Source: Lojkania enalia (Eukaryota; Ascomycota; Dothideomycetes; Pleosporales). From it: DNA of 64,000 bases. Positions 1-11,947 of this stretch are shown here, piece after piece (the first letter of the stretch is position 1; each line of letters begins with the position of its first letter). Where the stretch lies: positions 45,880 to 109,879 of the forward strand of contig ML986736.1 in NCBI GenBank assembly GCA_010094045.1, given 5' to 3'. Below the pieces are notes generated by a model, which saw only the letters and a program-made list of their open reading frames with translations, did no database searches and had not been told where the DNA came from. The position numbers and the translations under genes are program-made.

Positions 1-82
1 AGGCTAGCTAGGAAGCCAGAGAGCTTAGAACTAGTCGTAGCAGAGACCTCGACAGATCAACGCGATATAGTATATCAAAAAG

Positions 83-3000
83 ATAACAGAATCAGACCTG
101 CTTATTACCAAGGCCACGGTTATTCTCGATAAGCTAGAGTACTGGACGCAGTGGCTGTTTCTGCGGAAGGACAGCGCGGACCGGAACCAGCTCTAGAAAT
201 ACGTGGACCCAGACCTTAGTAAGGAGCTAGTCCTTCGACTAGACGCTGAGAAGCCGATTAAGAAGCAGTTCGGAGATTTCCACAGGATAGACAGCAATGC
301 TGAGGCAGCAGATGCTGAAGTAGATATCATGGATCTGACTGATCAAGAATTAGCAAGATATAAAGCCTAGTATAGGACGTACAGCTGCAGCGAGGCGCGG
401 TAGCTGCAGAAAGAGAAGGCTCTCAGGGAATTCACGCAGGAGATATCGAGGACGATAGCAGCTTAACATATCTATCTAATTGCAGACTGTAAGACTGTAT
501 ACAATCAACTGCAGACCCTTAAGAAGCATCTCTACCTAAGTAAAGCTAAGCGTAGTATGCAGCTGCAGGCTTAATACCAGACGCTTAAGACACGACCAAG
601 AAAGGGGAACCTAGATACCTGGTTTAAGGATTAGCTTAAAACGACACGCGTTATAAGCCTAGCAAGTATACTAGAAGTGTAGGGGAATTAAGCTTAGTAG
701 GACTTCATTCTCGCAGTTAAGAGCTTAGACAATAGCTGGGTAGTAAATAAGCTATCGCTGCTCATCAAGTCTGAAGTAGACGATAAGCTATATACAAGCA
801 TCTCAGACCTAGTAGTGCAGTATACGTTATACTATCGTCGTACTAGACTAGTTATATTAGGGCTAGGGACGTTCGCGACGCTTAGTATTATACTATAGTA
901 ACTATAGCAGTCGCAGCAGACTAATAGCAGCTAGAAACCTTAGTAATTAAGATAGATAGTCTACTTCTATAGAGATAGTTATAAATTCGAGCAGTATTTA
1001 TATATTAACTTAGTATTACGCCTATTAGACTGGTAGCTGGATTAAGATATTAAGCAGAGATTCTAGGAGCTTAAGATATTAAAATCTTTTAGGTTAAAGG
1101 TATTCTATAATACTAAGAAGTAACTAGTAGTATTAGTAGGCTCTATAGGCTCTATAATAGTTTTAGCGCTAGTACTAAATATAATAAAAAGATAGGATAA
1201 CGGGTATTAACTATTAGGACCAACTGTAATAGTAGCTTTAAACCTAAATCGATTAGTAAGATCTATAGTAGCTTTAACTCTATAGCTTAGAGCTGTACAG
1301 GCTAAGTAGTATTAGTATTAGCTATTACTACTTAATAGATAGATTATAGACCCTAGCTTAAATACCTATATTACTAATAGCAAGTCTTATAGCTAGAGAA
1401 TAATATAGCAGCCTAGACCAGACGATTATATATATATAAGAGGACAGCTGCTACTAATTTAAGAATAGAGAGAAGTTCAGCTGTAAGTATAAATATCTAC
1501 TAGAATTAAGACTATCCTACTCTTATACGTAGTATATATCCTAGAGATATTTATAAGTATAGTTAGTCTCTTATACTATAGTATAATAGGGATCTATTTT
1601 AACTTAAGATAAAACTATCTATATTAGACAGATCTATTAAATATTATATACTATCTTAGGCACACGTTTAGGTATTAGCTAATAGATATAGAGGATAGTA
1701 TATAACTATTTCTATTAGTATATATAGTATAGTATAGACTAAGGCCTTCTTATATAGCTTATAAGTAGCTAGAACTTATACCCGTATAAGCTTATAGGGT
1801 ATTTAGCTATACTAGCTAGAAGATAGTCGCTTATCTATCTACTTATATTAATAGGCTTAAGTTAATTAAGCAGTAGTAGTAGAGAAATTAAGCTTTAAAG
1901 TAGATAGAATATACCGTCTATATCTAGTCTAAGCTCTATAAGATAGTAAATAGGAGAGCTCCTTAGGAACTAGTCTAGGGACTATTTAAGAGACTAGAAA
2001 TAGATTTAGTCTAGATACGTGATCGGTTAGAGTACTACTATAATAAAAACCTCTAGATATTCTATATAATCTACTAGTATAGTAGGTAGTATAAGGCCTG
2101 CTACCTACTAAATAAGAATATAATAACGCTATAATATATAGTATAGAGATTGCTAGTTAAACTTAAAGCTTAGTTTAACGCGTAGATTAAAGCTATTAAG
2201 CTTAATAGTAAGTATAGATATTCTAAGATGCTTAATATTTTTAAGAACCTAGGAATTTTAGTAGAACTATAAGTAGAGTATACTAAGGAGTAGAATAGTC
2301 TAATAGAGAGAGTAGGGCAGTTACTAGTCGTATAGGGAAGAGCTATAAGGATAGACGTAGGGCTACTAATAGAGGTATTAAACAAGTACCTACTCTTAGT
2401 AGTCTATCTCCTTAATCGCACGCCGACCGAAACTCTAGACTAGTATACTCTATATAAGGTAGTACGCGGAACTAGACTATCAGTAGCTTATCTTAGCGTG
2501 CTAGAAGCTAAGGTATATATCCTAAATTATTACCTATACTAGAGAGAGAAGCTATAATTTTATATACTAATCAGACGCCTTATAAAATATAATTCTATAA
2601 ATATCTATCGCATCTAGATACTAGAGTTAAATAGAGTTATTAGAACTAGAGATATTATCCTACTACCTGTAGAATTGCATAAAGATCTTATCTTTCTAAA
2701 CAAGTAGATACTACGTTTAGTAGCCGTAGTACTTAATATTAAGAAGAGTTATAAGCTAAATAATATAGAGCTTAAATAGATACTAGATTAATTAACAATT
2801 TAATTACGCAAGGAGATGCTAGATAATAAGTTTAAGTAGTAGATTAAGAAGTAGCTTAAGTAGGAGTTAGATTAGCAATAATTAAGTAAGCTAGCTAGAG
2901 TAGAATATCTAGTAGTTAGCAGCATTATAATACTAGAAGATACTCTAGAACCGCGTAGTTAAGACAATCGCGATAAGTATCTAGAGGTAATAACTAGCCT

Positions 3001-4843
3001 CTCTAAGGGCTAGTATTAGATTAAGCTAGAAGTAGAAGCTTTAGACCGATAATTAAATAATATAAATAGACGCGACGAAATTAGCAGTTAGTTTAATATT
3101 AGAAATATTATAGAAACTAGAATTTATAAAATACCCTATATATATTATATAGCGTTTATAGAAGTATTATAGTAGAAGACGAGTAATAATATACTAGCTA
3201 ATCAGCCTAGGATTAGTCTATATAGAGATTAGCTGCTACCTCTACTAAAGTAATAGAAGTAGCTTAAGAGGTATCTATTTAGAATTGAATTTAAGAAAGT
3301 AGTAGTAGTAGAGCTTTAGAGCTGCTATAGTAAGGGCTGTCTAGTTTATATAACAGAAACTAGAGCTAGTATATAGCTAGGAATTAAGCTTCTACTACTA
3401 ATATAGGTATTTACATATAAATTTAATAAGAATAGATATCTATATAAGTTTAAAGTTAGGCTAGTTATTAGAGAAGACTTATAGTAGAACTAGGGAGATA
3501 TATATACAGCTACTCTAGTAGTACGAGTATTCTGATTCCTAGTTACTCTAGTAGTAGCTTTTAGACTATACGCCTATTAATACGATATTACTAATACTTT
3601 CTTAAATATACTACTAGATAGACTAATATACGCCTATATACTAGAAGGATTTATATAGAAACTAGATAAGCTACTAGAGATAAGAAAAGCTCTCTATAGC
3701 CTAAAAAATACTCCTCTACTCTAGTATAAGCACCTTAAGAGCTTACTGCTTAAGCTAGAACTATAGCCGATCTAAGAGGTCTTATATCTATTTAGAAGTA
3801 AGAGCCTAATAGTATTCTTCTACGTTAATAATATAATTATTCTAGTTTATCTAGACTATCTTACTATATATTAATAATTTAAAGCAGGCTTAAAATTATA
3901 GTATAAGCTACGCTTACTTAGATAGCTCTAGTAGTTCCTAGAAATCAGAATAGTCCGAGACTAGGATGTAGGTAGAATCTAGCTTAGTTAAGACTTATTT
4001 ATTAATAAGGTCGCAGCTAAGTATAGACTATAGAAATAGGAGTAGAGAAGCTATCCTATAATACCTCTAGTCGATAACTACCTAGTATTAAGTATAGAGG
4101 AGCTAAACTATTAGAGAACTAAATATTATCAGCAGCTAGTTAGATCCCTAAAATATCTAGCAGTCTATATACGCCTAGATATCTTAAGAGCTTACTTAGC
4201 TCTAGTAACCTATCTTAAGAATCTAGGATAGAGTTATATTCGAGTAGCAGAGCATGTCTAGAGATATATAATTAGTATAAGAGGGCTAGGCTTATAAGCA
4301 TCTAGACTAGATCAGGAAAATACAACCTACCTTAGTAACAAGCGCGAGCTACTATTCTATAAAGTATTAGACGCAGTATTTGTAGACAATTAAAAGACGC
4401 GTTACAGCTTGTAAGGCTACCTATTTAAACTCTATAGCCTGCCTATCAACTAGAAAGCGATAATACAGCGCTCGGTTACTAAGTCGACGACTGAGGCTAA
4501 GCTGCTAGCTCTATCCGTAGCAGGCAGCGAGCTGTAATAGTAGACTAGGGTCTTCGATCACGTAGGGTTTAGTATAGAGATAGTCCCCACGCTATTTTAT
4601 AACAATCAGCAGACAGTAGGTATTGCTACTAAAGTAGTAGATAGACTATAGACTAGGCTACGTTATATAGACACTTATCAGATGTGGATTCGACAAGAAG
4701 TTGAAGCAGGAAGGTTACAGGTTAGCTGGAAGCCGACGAACCAGATGCTAGCAGACGGTCTTACAAAGGCACTGCCTAAGCAGAAGCACCTTACCTTTTT
4801 AAAGCAGCTCGGTCTCACAGAGGTACCTAGACCAGTTGACTAG
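83..4843 (+). pseudogene. Copia gag-pol polyprotein A1, RIP-inactivated
   Basis: All recognisable blocks lie in one frame, from an ATA at 83 (probably a former ATG) to a TAG at 4841. Gag is readable from there, with a Copia-type knuckle C-x-C-x3-H-x4-C at 962-997 in which all four ligands are now Tyr. The integrase C-terminal part (about 2230-2680) has the NRTPTE motif. The reverse transcriptase around 3650-3900 has the ALYSLK motif, and the YVDD box reads YVNN at 3821-3832. The RNase H tail ends with ADGLTKALPKQKH near 4760. The length, about 1,586 codons, is normal for fungal Copia. Stops are TAG/TAA where Gln or Trp is expected. With both catalytic Asp residues lost and many stops, no active product is possible. 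Confidence 0.92.
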
Positions 4844-4879
4844 AAGGCAGCTTTGCTATTCACTGCAGCTGGGGGGGTG

Positions 4880-5004
4880 TGTTACGGCTAAGCTATTCAC
4901 AGTTAGCCCCTTGGCAGGTCCAGGGATATATATGTAGCATGTCTCGCATTTCTAGTCAATAGACGCAGTTTTCCAATCCTCATCAGAGCCAGCCAGCTCT
5001 GACA
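4880..5004 (+). repeat. 3' LTR of Copia A1
   Basis: This 125-bp repeat starts TGTTACGGC and ends CTCTGACA, so it has TG...CA ends. It follows a G-rich polypurine tract at 4869-4879. It matches the two 126-bp LTRs of A2 but lacks their RIP changes (A2 starts TATTA and ends TAACA or TAATA). It is therefore the best record of the ancestral LTR in the window. Confidence 0.93.
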
Positions 5005-5127
5005 TATATGCGGTAAATTCGAAGCACTCTCTACACTAAGCCTAGACAGACAACTCTGGAGTTATGGTAGTCAATCTCTTAGGATTAGACTGAACATTAA
5101 CCCTAAAAACACTAGATAACTCTGTTT

Positions 5128-6449
5128 TCAAAACGCTGTAGCCCCGCTAGGAAATGGCTCGATTGTGTCAATTAGAGCCGTGGAGGACGGCACTATATAT
5201 ATTGGGCTTGTGGGAGTGGACATTGTATATACTGGGGTGGTTGCTGAAAGCACCCTGTGATTTCCACTTATAAGAACAGTAGATGAAACTGGCGAAGAGG
5301 TCCCTGGGTCGGTACCCACTGTGGGAGTTGTCGACTGCTGCAAGCTGACTGACCCTGACGGTGCTTTACCGCAGTCGATTTCGTTGTCCAGACTAATCGT
5401 GAAGTCGCGCTCTACATCGCAATCAAGAGAGAAACTATAAAGACGAGATTTTTCTCGAATTTACCTTCGTATTTGAACGTGGCAATCTTCTCTGAATTCG
5501 TCTATGCAGATTTGAGATCGATGTCTCTAGGCTCTCTCCGCACTGCAAATCTCAACAGTGTAAAGGTATCAACCGTAGAGACAATGAGTATTATTGTTTC
5601 TCCGGCTAAAACGGCGTGCCCAAAGTTCCCCGATTCATCTTCCTTCAGCTCATGAGACAGTCTGAGCTTCGATACGAGGGTAGTAAGGCCGGCTTTGTGG
5701 GCTTTATCCGCTTTAGTTAATCCGTTCGATGCCATCGCCACGACGAAATTAGCGGTTTCCGTAGCACTACCGAAGTCAACAGAGAGGCCGCTAGTGGAGA
5801 TCGCCACGTCGGTGATCCGCCTATCTTGATCGGGAGGAAGGACGTCCTTGGGGTTTTGATCTCCATGTAGCCTAGGTAGGCCCGAATATCTCGTCTTTCG
5901 GCAGCCGTAGTCTCATTAACAGTGATTGAAGCATTCGGAACGGGGTAATCTGCTCCGTCAGTAAGAATAACAATTCTAGACGGACCTAAGGTTTATCCTG
6001 CACCCAGCTTAGATAGCTCTTCAACTGCGTTTTTAATACAGTCCCTCCAATAACTGTGTTACCGCTAACCAGTTAAATTGCTAGATAGCTTCTACAGCCG
6101 CCTCGGATGGGTCACCAAGCTCGTAGTTGACATTCGCATCATCGTTGAAGTCAATCATGGTAACGACGACGGGACCTTGATCACTTTTGGCTCTTTCTTT
6201 ACTGATTAGGTACTTAGTTAGGGCAATACCGGCCTTCAAATGGACATCCTAGGCATCATTAGCAAACATGGGCCCTGAGGTGTTAGTTACAAGCGCGATC
6301 TTGCGGCCCTATTTACTATTTCGGAAACGACTAACGTTGTCCGAAGGATTGGATCTAGAGTAGTCCTGTTGGACTGGTGTAAGGGCATTTGTTATCCCGA
6401 AGATGAGGGCGATAAGGATGAAGGGCCTTATGCTGTAACTCTTAACCAT
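5128..6449 (-). pseudogene. Broken secreted von Willebrand factor A-domain protein
   Basis: An ATG at 6449 opens a typical signal peptide (MVKSYSIRPFILIALIFG, then cleavage near TNA). The frame then meets TAG at 6309, but continues into a vWA core: KIALVTNTSGPMF in place of the usual D-x-S-x-S metal site, then VVVTMIDFNDD, and later SRIVILTDGAD, a typical vWA strand. Further TAG/TAA stops and at least one frameshift (near 6050) interrupt it. A Ser/Thr/Pro-rich tail occupies 5128-5343 in another frame, as in surface-anchored fungal vWA proteins. The first MIDAS Asp is Asn, a G-to-A change. The stops fit CAG/CAA/TGG changed to TAG/TAA, and the gene starts only ~120 bp from A1, so RIP leakage is a likely cause. 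Exact function is unknown. Confidence 0.72.
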
Positions 6450-7949
6450 CAGGAAGACTGAGTTTGGAGCTGCTAGAGAGACATGATTTACATTCACATA
6501 TATATGGCCAGCGCCTGTAATTGATTGATCGATATAGGAAGCCGATGGTAAGGCTAGAGTTCAATTGATCTTGTTAAAGCCAGCATTGGCACTACGTCTA
6601 AAAGTTACATTGATAAAAGCCTCCGCTTTGTCTTGAGGTAAACGCGGACATAGCATCGACAGTAGTAGCATGACTTCTCAGCTAGCTTCCAACATAATAG
6701 TCAACAATTTCAGTCACCCCATATATGCCTTGCGTGGTATTCGGCTGACGGAGCCTAAACGGGTGGCGGTTGTATTTTGGGGTGCACTGTGGCGCTTCTA
6801 GCATAGGAAAAATCATTGTAAAATAAAATGTTGCTGTAGAGTGACGATTAAATGCCGGATGATACCTTAATAATTCACTTCGAATAGATTGTTATAAGAG
6901 GTCTTTGAGCTCTTGTAGTAAGTCGTCATTCTTTAAACCTCCGAATGTTAAAGAGTTGGGCTAATGTAGGCCTTGCAGTGTTTCGCTATAGCTAGTATAC
7001 CTCATTATCTCTCTTCCCCTCCCTGTTAGCTTTGGTACATAATTATGTAGTCGTAATTAAAATTGATAATTAATTTTTATGATAACAAGGTGTCAACTTT
7101 ACGTTCTGAAGAGAATAAAAGCTGCCTTGGCAAGACTAAACCGTAATCCAATAAGAGAAGAATAGCAGAATTTGAGACTGGGTTCGCTGAAATGAATTCT
7201 CTCCCGAGCTTGTAATTTTAATGGGTAAGTAGCCTTCACATAGCAAACCCGAGTTCTTGCTTGTGGAGAGATCGATTCACAAGTGAATATCACAAAGAGG
7301 CTAGAAGATCTCGGCCATCGGGTTGGCTTTGCATTGTGACTGCGTACTATAGCAAGGAATTAACAGATTATACTAACAATTGTAAGGGAATGGGGCATAA
7401 AATGGTTGATTCTCTATTTTGTTGTGTCTGTCTTCCTCGTTCCCTGCTACCGCAGGCAGCTCTCTCTAGTATCTACAGGTGGTGACTGCCACACAAGCCA
7501 TGATCACATAATATAACCATAGCTCCATCACCATTAACCGTCACAACAATAGTTAAATAAGGTGTCTGAAGGAAGCTTACCACTTGCAGTGGATGCTATT
7601 TTCTCATCTTTCAGCTTTCAGAGTGTGGGTATGTTGCTAGATACACCAAAGAAACAAATCTAACGCTGACCATGGTGTCACGATGCCAGAGGGGAGAAGT
7701 GGCAGCCAAAAGTGGTGTGAATTGAGGGGTATCGAGGATCTATATATAGGCAGGATGCAGCTGACGTAATAGCCGAACATCTAACGTGACACATGGAGAT
7801 ACCTCGTTCCTCACATGCACAGTCAAATCAAATTCTCGGCGCTCCGACCCGCACCTCCATACTCTGGCTCTGAGACCTTCCGTAAAATCCGATTTAAAAA
7901 TATAGACAGCAATGCTATTCCTGTAAGAAGAATCCTGAAAACTTAGAAC
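6450..7949. other. Intergenic, no recognisable gene
   Basis: This stretch has normal CA/TG content and is not RIP-mutated. Short open frames of 60-75 codons occur on both strands (for example 7099-7293 - and 7261-7485 +), but they show no recognisable domain and could be chance. I see no tRNA, terminal repeat or tandem repeat. The segment 7000-7100 is notably AT-rich. Confidence 0.5.
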
Positions 7950-8670
7950 GTGGAGAATCTACTACCTCAGTTTAAAGAAGCGCGATATTTTAATGTTGAT
8001 AGCTTTGGATTGGTCTATGGGGGTAAGTTCCTTGAAGAATTAGACTTAGAGAAGACTTTCATTGAATATAGTTGGCGTGGGGTTCAGAAAATAAAATATT
8101 TGAGTATGAATTACACAATGTCAATTAGGAATATATCGTTTACTATCACATGTATCTACTATCATATTATAGTTGGCTTGTTTTCAGGCCTATATAGTCT
8201 CGCCACTGCAAGCCTCTGGCCAGGCATGCCACTTAACCTCCTTCAATACATCAATATTTGCCTCAGCAATTAATGCTGCCTGATAAGCGACATTTACATA
8301 CGTATGTGGCTTCTAGGTGGAGCTCCTAAAGTGTGAAGGGCTTGAAGCTTCTAGCATCATCGAACAACAATTAAAGATAAAAGATTATGGATGTGGATTA
8401 TACCACTGTAGATGTGATAGCAAAAGTGACTATGAATGGATCAAATGTATGCCCGAGAGGATGCTGGATTTTGTCTCGTAGTATGGACAATTCAGTGCCA
8501 TAGATGCGAGAATATACAGACCTAGAATTTCACTGAGGCAGAAATCCCCGCAGCCAGTAGCTGTCAAGAAAATTGAGAAGGGGATGAAAGTATTTAAATA
8601 TGTAACGTTCTGTGGAGCAGGATACCAATTGGGGATGAGCATCGGTATGGTAGAATTGGAGATTAGATAG
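7950..8670 (+). pseudogene. Unrecognised gene remnant, two possible exons
   Basis: An ATG at 7950 opens 107 codons (MENLLPQFKEARYFNVDSFG...) that contain a perfect GTAAGT donor at about 8023. A second long frame at 8317-8670 follows a CTTCTAG acceptor-like sequence. It runs 117 codons with one internal TAG (8479-8481) and is rich in Cys and Trp (for example DYGCGLYHCRC and YEWIKCMPE). I do not recognise either part. Reading them as two exons of one gene is inference from splice-like signals and proximity. The single TAG could be a RIP-type change of CAG or TGG, or the frame could be chance. Confidence 0.3.
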
Positions 8671-9109
8671 TATATAGTTCCTTGACTCTTAACATATAGC
8701 AATTAACGCGGTTCTCCTCTTCATCCGTCCTGATACCTTACAAAATGGATACTTGATCACGCGCGAGATTGCTCATCTCCGAAATAACATCCTCATAAAT
8801 ATGCTCTGACAGATATGGTTCGGAAATACGATATTTTATCTGGAGAACTGCGAGAGCCTGGTAATGGCGCTGTCCAGTTGCAGTGCGAAAACAAAAAATG
8901 AACTGATATAGGAAGGAAGCAAGGCCTGACCCTTGTTAGAGGGTTTGAACCCCCTTTCCTCGCCTCGCCTAGTCGCCTCCACCTAGATCACCCCCGCTCC
9001 CATAGGCGCCGTCTGCCTCATAGCCTTGTTGCATCTCAAGAGATAATACTTTCCTGCTCTTGGTGAAAAGCAAGACTAAAACAGAGTCACATAGATACCT
9101 CAAAGCCTT
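8671..9109. other. Intergenic, nothing recognised
   Basis: The sequence has normal composition. I see no coding frame above background and no terminal repeats. A short T-arm-like sequence occurs at about 8940-8955 but has no tRNA body around it. Confidence 0.5.
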
Positions 9110-10030
9110 GTGCCGGAACTCCATGACATATCTCATGTTCTTGTTCCGGTCTTGGAAGAGGATCATGCGTCATCGTGTCAGCGTTCGCAATCCACATACA
9201 AGATAGGGCGACAAATACATGCCCTGCAAATGGAGCTAGAGAAATGTCGCGATGTGTTAGAGGAATCCGAGCGAAGAAAGCTTCAAGATGCCGGGCAAAT
9301 TCGGTCTGATATCTATTGGTGTGCTATGGGCCACAATTGATTGCATGTGAGCTGAAACGGTCTTAAGGGAATAAGTAAGCCAGACGCAAGCTAGGAAAGG
9401 CAAACGAGAGGTTTTAGGTCCGACATGAACAAGGACTTTGGAATGAGGAGTACGCTGCAACATGAACTAGCAATGAAAAGCAACGGAATCGCAGACTTGA
9501 GGGGCATGAATGACCGCATAAAGCGGAGACTGAGAAGTATTCCCGTTCAAACGTTTCTAACATTCGGAGTCGCTAGTAAACAACAAATGTATCTCTCGAG
9601 GATGAACTGAAAAATTTCCTCGAGAGACCAGCAGTCACAGCAAAGAATTGGACTCTGCAAAGACCAAATTTGACAGGACCCAGCTAGACCGGATTCAACG
9701 CAAAGGGAACTGGAGCGAGTGAGAGCCGGTTAGCATCACGCAAATGATCAAAGCGGATCCATAATGAAAAGCACGAGTTGAATCTCCAAGATATGAGGTC
9801 TAGAATTGAGGCTCACGATTGTGGGATAAGAGGTTTGGAAAACGGTCAGCGCTAAACACTCGAATTGATTCAAATGCGATTAAATCCTGAGGATGCGATA
9901 TTGTATGGGAGAAGAGTGAAGACCGAACTCTGGGAGGCAAATAAACATGTCCAGAAAATGAAAAAGGGATGTTGAAGTGAAGGGTCGCAGGCTCGAATTT
10001 TTCGAACAGAAGTGTGTTCGCCTAGCTTCA
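9110..10030 (+). pseudogene. Relic of a coiled-coil protein gene
   Basis: Several short plus-strand frames in different phases read as heptad-rich, charged coiled coil: ALQMELEKCRDVLEESERRK at about 9220-9280, LRGMNDRIKRRLRSI at 9500-9545, and LNLQDMRSRIEAHD at about 9780-9820. Stops and frameshifts separate them. The even spread over 0.9 kb and the shared composition suggest one gene decayed by indels as well as substitutions. The family cannot be told, because coiled coils are not diagnostic (a motor, nucleoporin or septum protein would all fit). There are no splice signals I would trust. Confidence 0.4.
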
Positions 10031-11947
10031 AACACATGGGTGTCAGTTGATGACTAGGCGGCAGTTGCAAGCCTAGGTTCGACCTTCCCTCCGAACTAAG
10101 CCCGGAAACATGGGTTTTCGTAGGGCCCTAAGAACGGCTGTAAGGGGCAAGAGGAGGGCGAGAAATGCACGTCCCTTGAATTTCATGACTTAGAGAGCCA
10201 TCCAAGCGGCCTCTCAAATGAGAGTCTAATAAAATGTTATCTGGTATAGTAGCCGGTTCAACAGAGCGTTCCTGTAATCACGCTGCCTATGTACGTGCCC
10301 CTAGAAAGCTGGCCCTGGAGAGGAGAAGAATTGCCAGTGATGAACGAGGACAGCCATATTTTTGCGGTCTAAGAGACTGAGGTCTATCCATTTTTCATTT
10401 TTATCCTTTTTTTTTTGGTGGAGCTAAGGTAAATATTTTAGGGCATAACCTGCCTAGGACCATTGGGAATATGTACCCCATATGCAGTTATGGAACAATA
10501 ATCTATCCATCGCTAAAAGAAGCGGATATTACTAGCGTTCGACTTTACGATTCTCCCAACGAACACACTATTTTTAGATTATCTATTAGAGGAGACTTCG
10601 ATTTTACAAACGTGACGACGGCTACTTATCCTCCTGCTCGGGATTTGATAGGCAGGATTACGGTACAGAATGTTAGTGATTTACTACGGGGCCGTGAACA
10701 ACGACAGGCACCCTTTGAGAAGGCTTGGGGAACTCTATACCTGCCTCAATATTTTAGCTTATCTTATTCTGTTCTATGAATCTAAAGGCACCGCTGCACA
10801 TGCCTTTCCCACCTTACAACATTATGACTTTCTTCCTTGTCTTAAGATCCTGAATCTGCTTCTTCAGCTACGCATGCTTTTTCCTCAAGCCAGAATCTTC
10901 GCCAGCAAAATCTCGCAGTTGATCGTCCCTGAGGCCAAGACAGGGCTAGGAGAGAAGAGCTCGAGGGGTTCCTGAGCCGTGAATCGAATCGTAGCTGGCG
11001 GCATGCGCGCGATAATTGTTGACAAAGAATTTGCGTGCAATCTTGTATAGGGCAAAGAGAATATCGAATATATTACAGATTATATGGTCTGCATTGCTTA
11101 TGGGGTAGTTTTTCGTAATTTAATGGAACGGGGCGATATCACCGCTGTGGTTTTCGCCCTTGATAGATTGGGAAACTAATTCTGACCTCAGGCGTTTTTG
11201 ACGGCTATAGTGCATGAAGTCAGTTTAGCCGTATATTATCTATTAAGAGTACTAACTAGTACTCAACACTTCTCTAGGTATGTGTTTGACTTTTTCTTCG
11301 TAATGAAGTATGTTTCTATTTATCTGGGCCGTCACTATTGTTTTCGTTTCACTTCTTCTACGCGCAATATAGGACAAACCTGGAGCGTTCCTTTAGACAA
11401 AGAAAATAATTCGTAAAACTATTTGCAAATTACATTATTCTAGATTAATTGTTAACTAAGTAGCCTATGAGTCGATTCCGAGAGGCAATCTATGTAATTA
11501 ATTGCGAAGTACGTGTTGCTCTAGGCTGGTCTAATTTTTGGTTTGCGAAACTAACCATATGGGAGGAAAACTGAAACCTAAGGAAAAAGCATCTAAATCC
11601 AGCCTAGACATCCTGGCTAAGCTTGCTAATGTCTACACTGCGTTTGTTGTTGAGACAACGGGCATCTTTAATCAAGCGGTAAACGACGTACATGCGGAGG
11701 GATGGGGGAACGGGGAGGAAACCACCCTGATGTCTAAAACGGCAGTTCGCTGATGTTTAGGGTATTTCACTTCTTGCTATGTATGATTCCTCTTGCTTCC
11801 TCGATAATTTAGGATATGTCTCGCTCTTGCTACGCTTATACCTCGCCTTAAATACATTACCTCTTTAAAGCTTTACTGTTTTCTCCGGGTGTTGCAGGGC
11901 TTATTATTTCTTTTTTTTTATTTCTAAAAAAAAAAATTCCGCATGGT
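10031..11947. other. Long intergenic tract with weak open frames
   Basis: No gene is recognisable over 1.9 kb. A 102-codon plus-strand frame (10471-10779) and an overlapping 101-codon frame (10670-10975) have protein-like composition but no motif I know. On the minus strand at 10800-10960 one frame shows a short basic leucine-rich stretch (LRKKHA, then LKKQIQDLKTRKK) broken by stops, perhaps a transposase or coiled-coil remnant. A 71-codon frame lies at 11538-11753. A T-run at 10408-10420 and a T-run/A-run pair at 11911-11936 are the only simple repeats. The T/A pair lies just beyond the P450 stop and may be in its 3' UTR. Confidence 0.4.

Larger units (their letters stand above)
1..5004 (+). 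mobile_element. Copia-type LTR retrotransposon A1, cut by window edge
   Basis: This is a Ty1/Copia element whose 5' LTR lies outside the window. Position 1 matches about 52425 of the complete sister copy A2, so only some 250 bases are missing. The order is gag, zinc knuckle, integrase, reverse transcriptase and RNase H in one frame, then a G-rich polypurine tract at 4869-4879 and a 125-bp 3' LTR. A1 and A2 differ mainly by C/T and G/A transitions, as RIP predicts. Mutation is uneven: roughly 1-800 and 4200-5004 keep many CA and TG dinucleotides, while 850-4150 keep few. The element cannot be autonomous, because its frame has dozens of stops. The Copia call is firm; the family name is only a label used here. 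Confidence 0.93.

Noticed and set aside
2170..2385. 71-codon minus-strand open frame
   Set aside because: It overlaps the Copia A1 integrase and is an antisense shadow of RIP-mutated sequence with low-complexity composition.
8935..8965. GGTTTGAACCCCC resembles a tRNA T-arm
   Set aside because: No acceptor, D or anticodon arm can be folded around it in either direction.
10800..10960. Minus-strand leucine-zipper-like stretch, possible transposase C-terminus
   Set aside because: About 75 codons with three stops and no catalytic core nearby; too little to assign.
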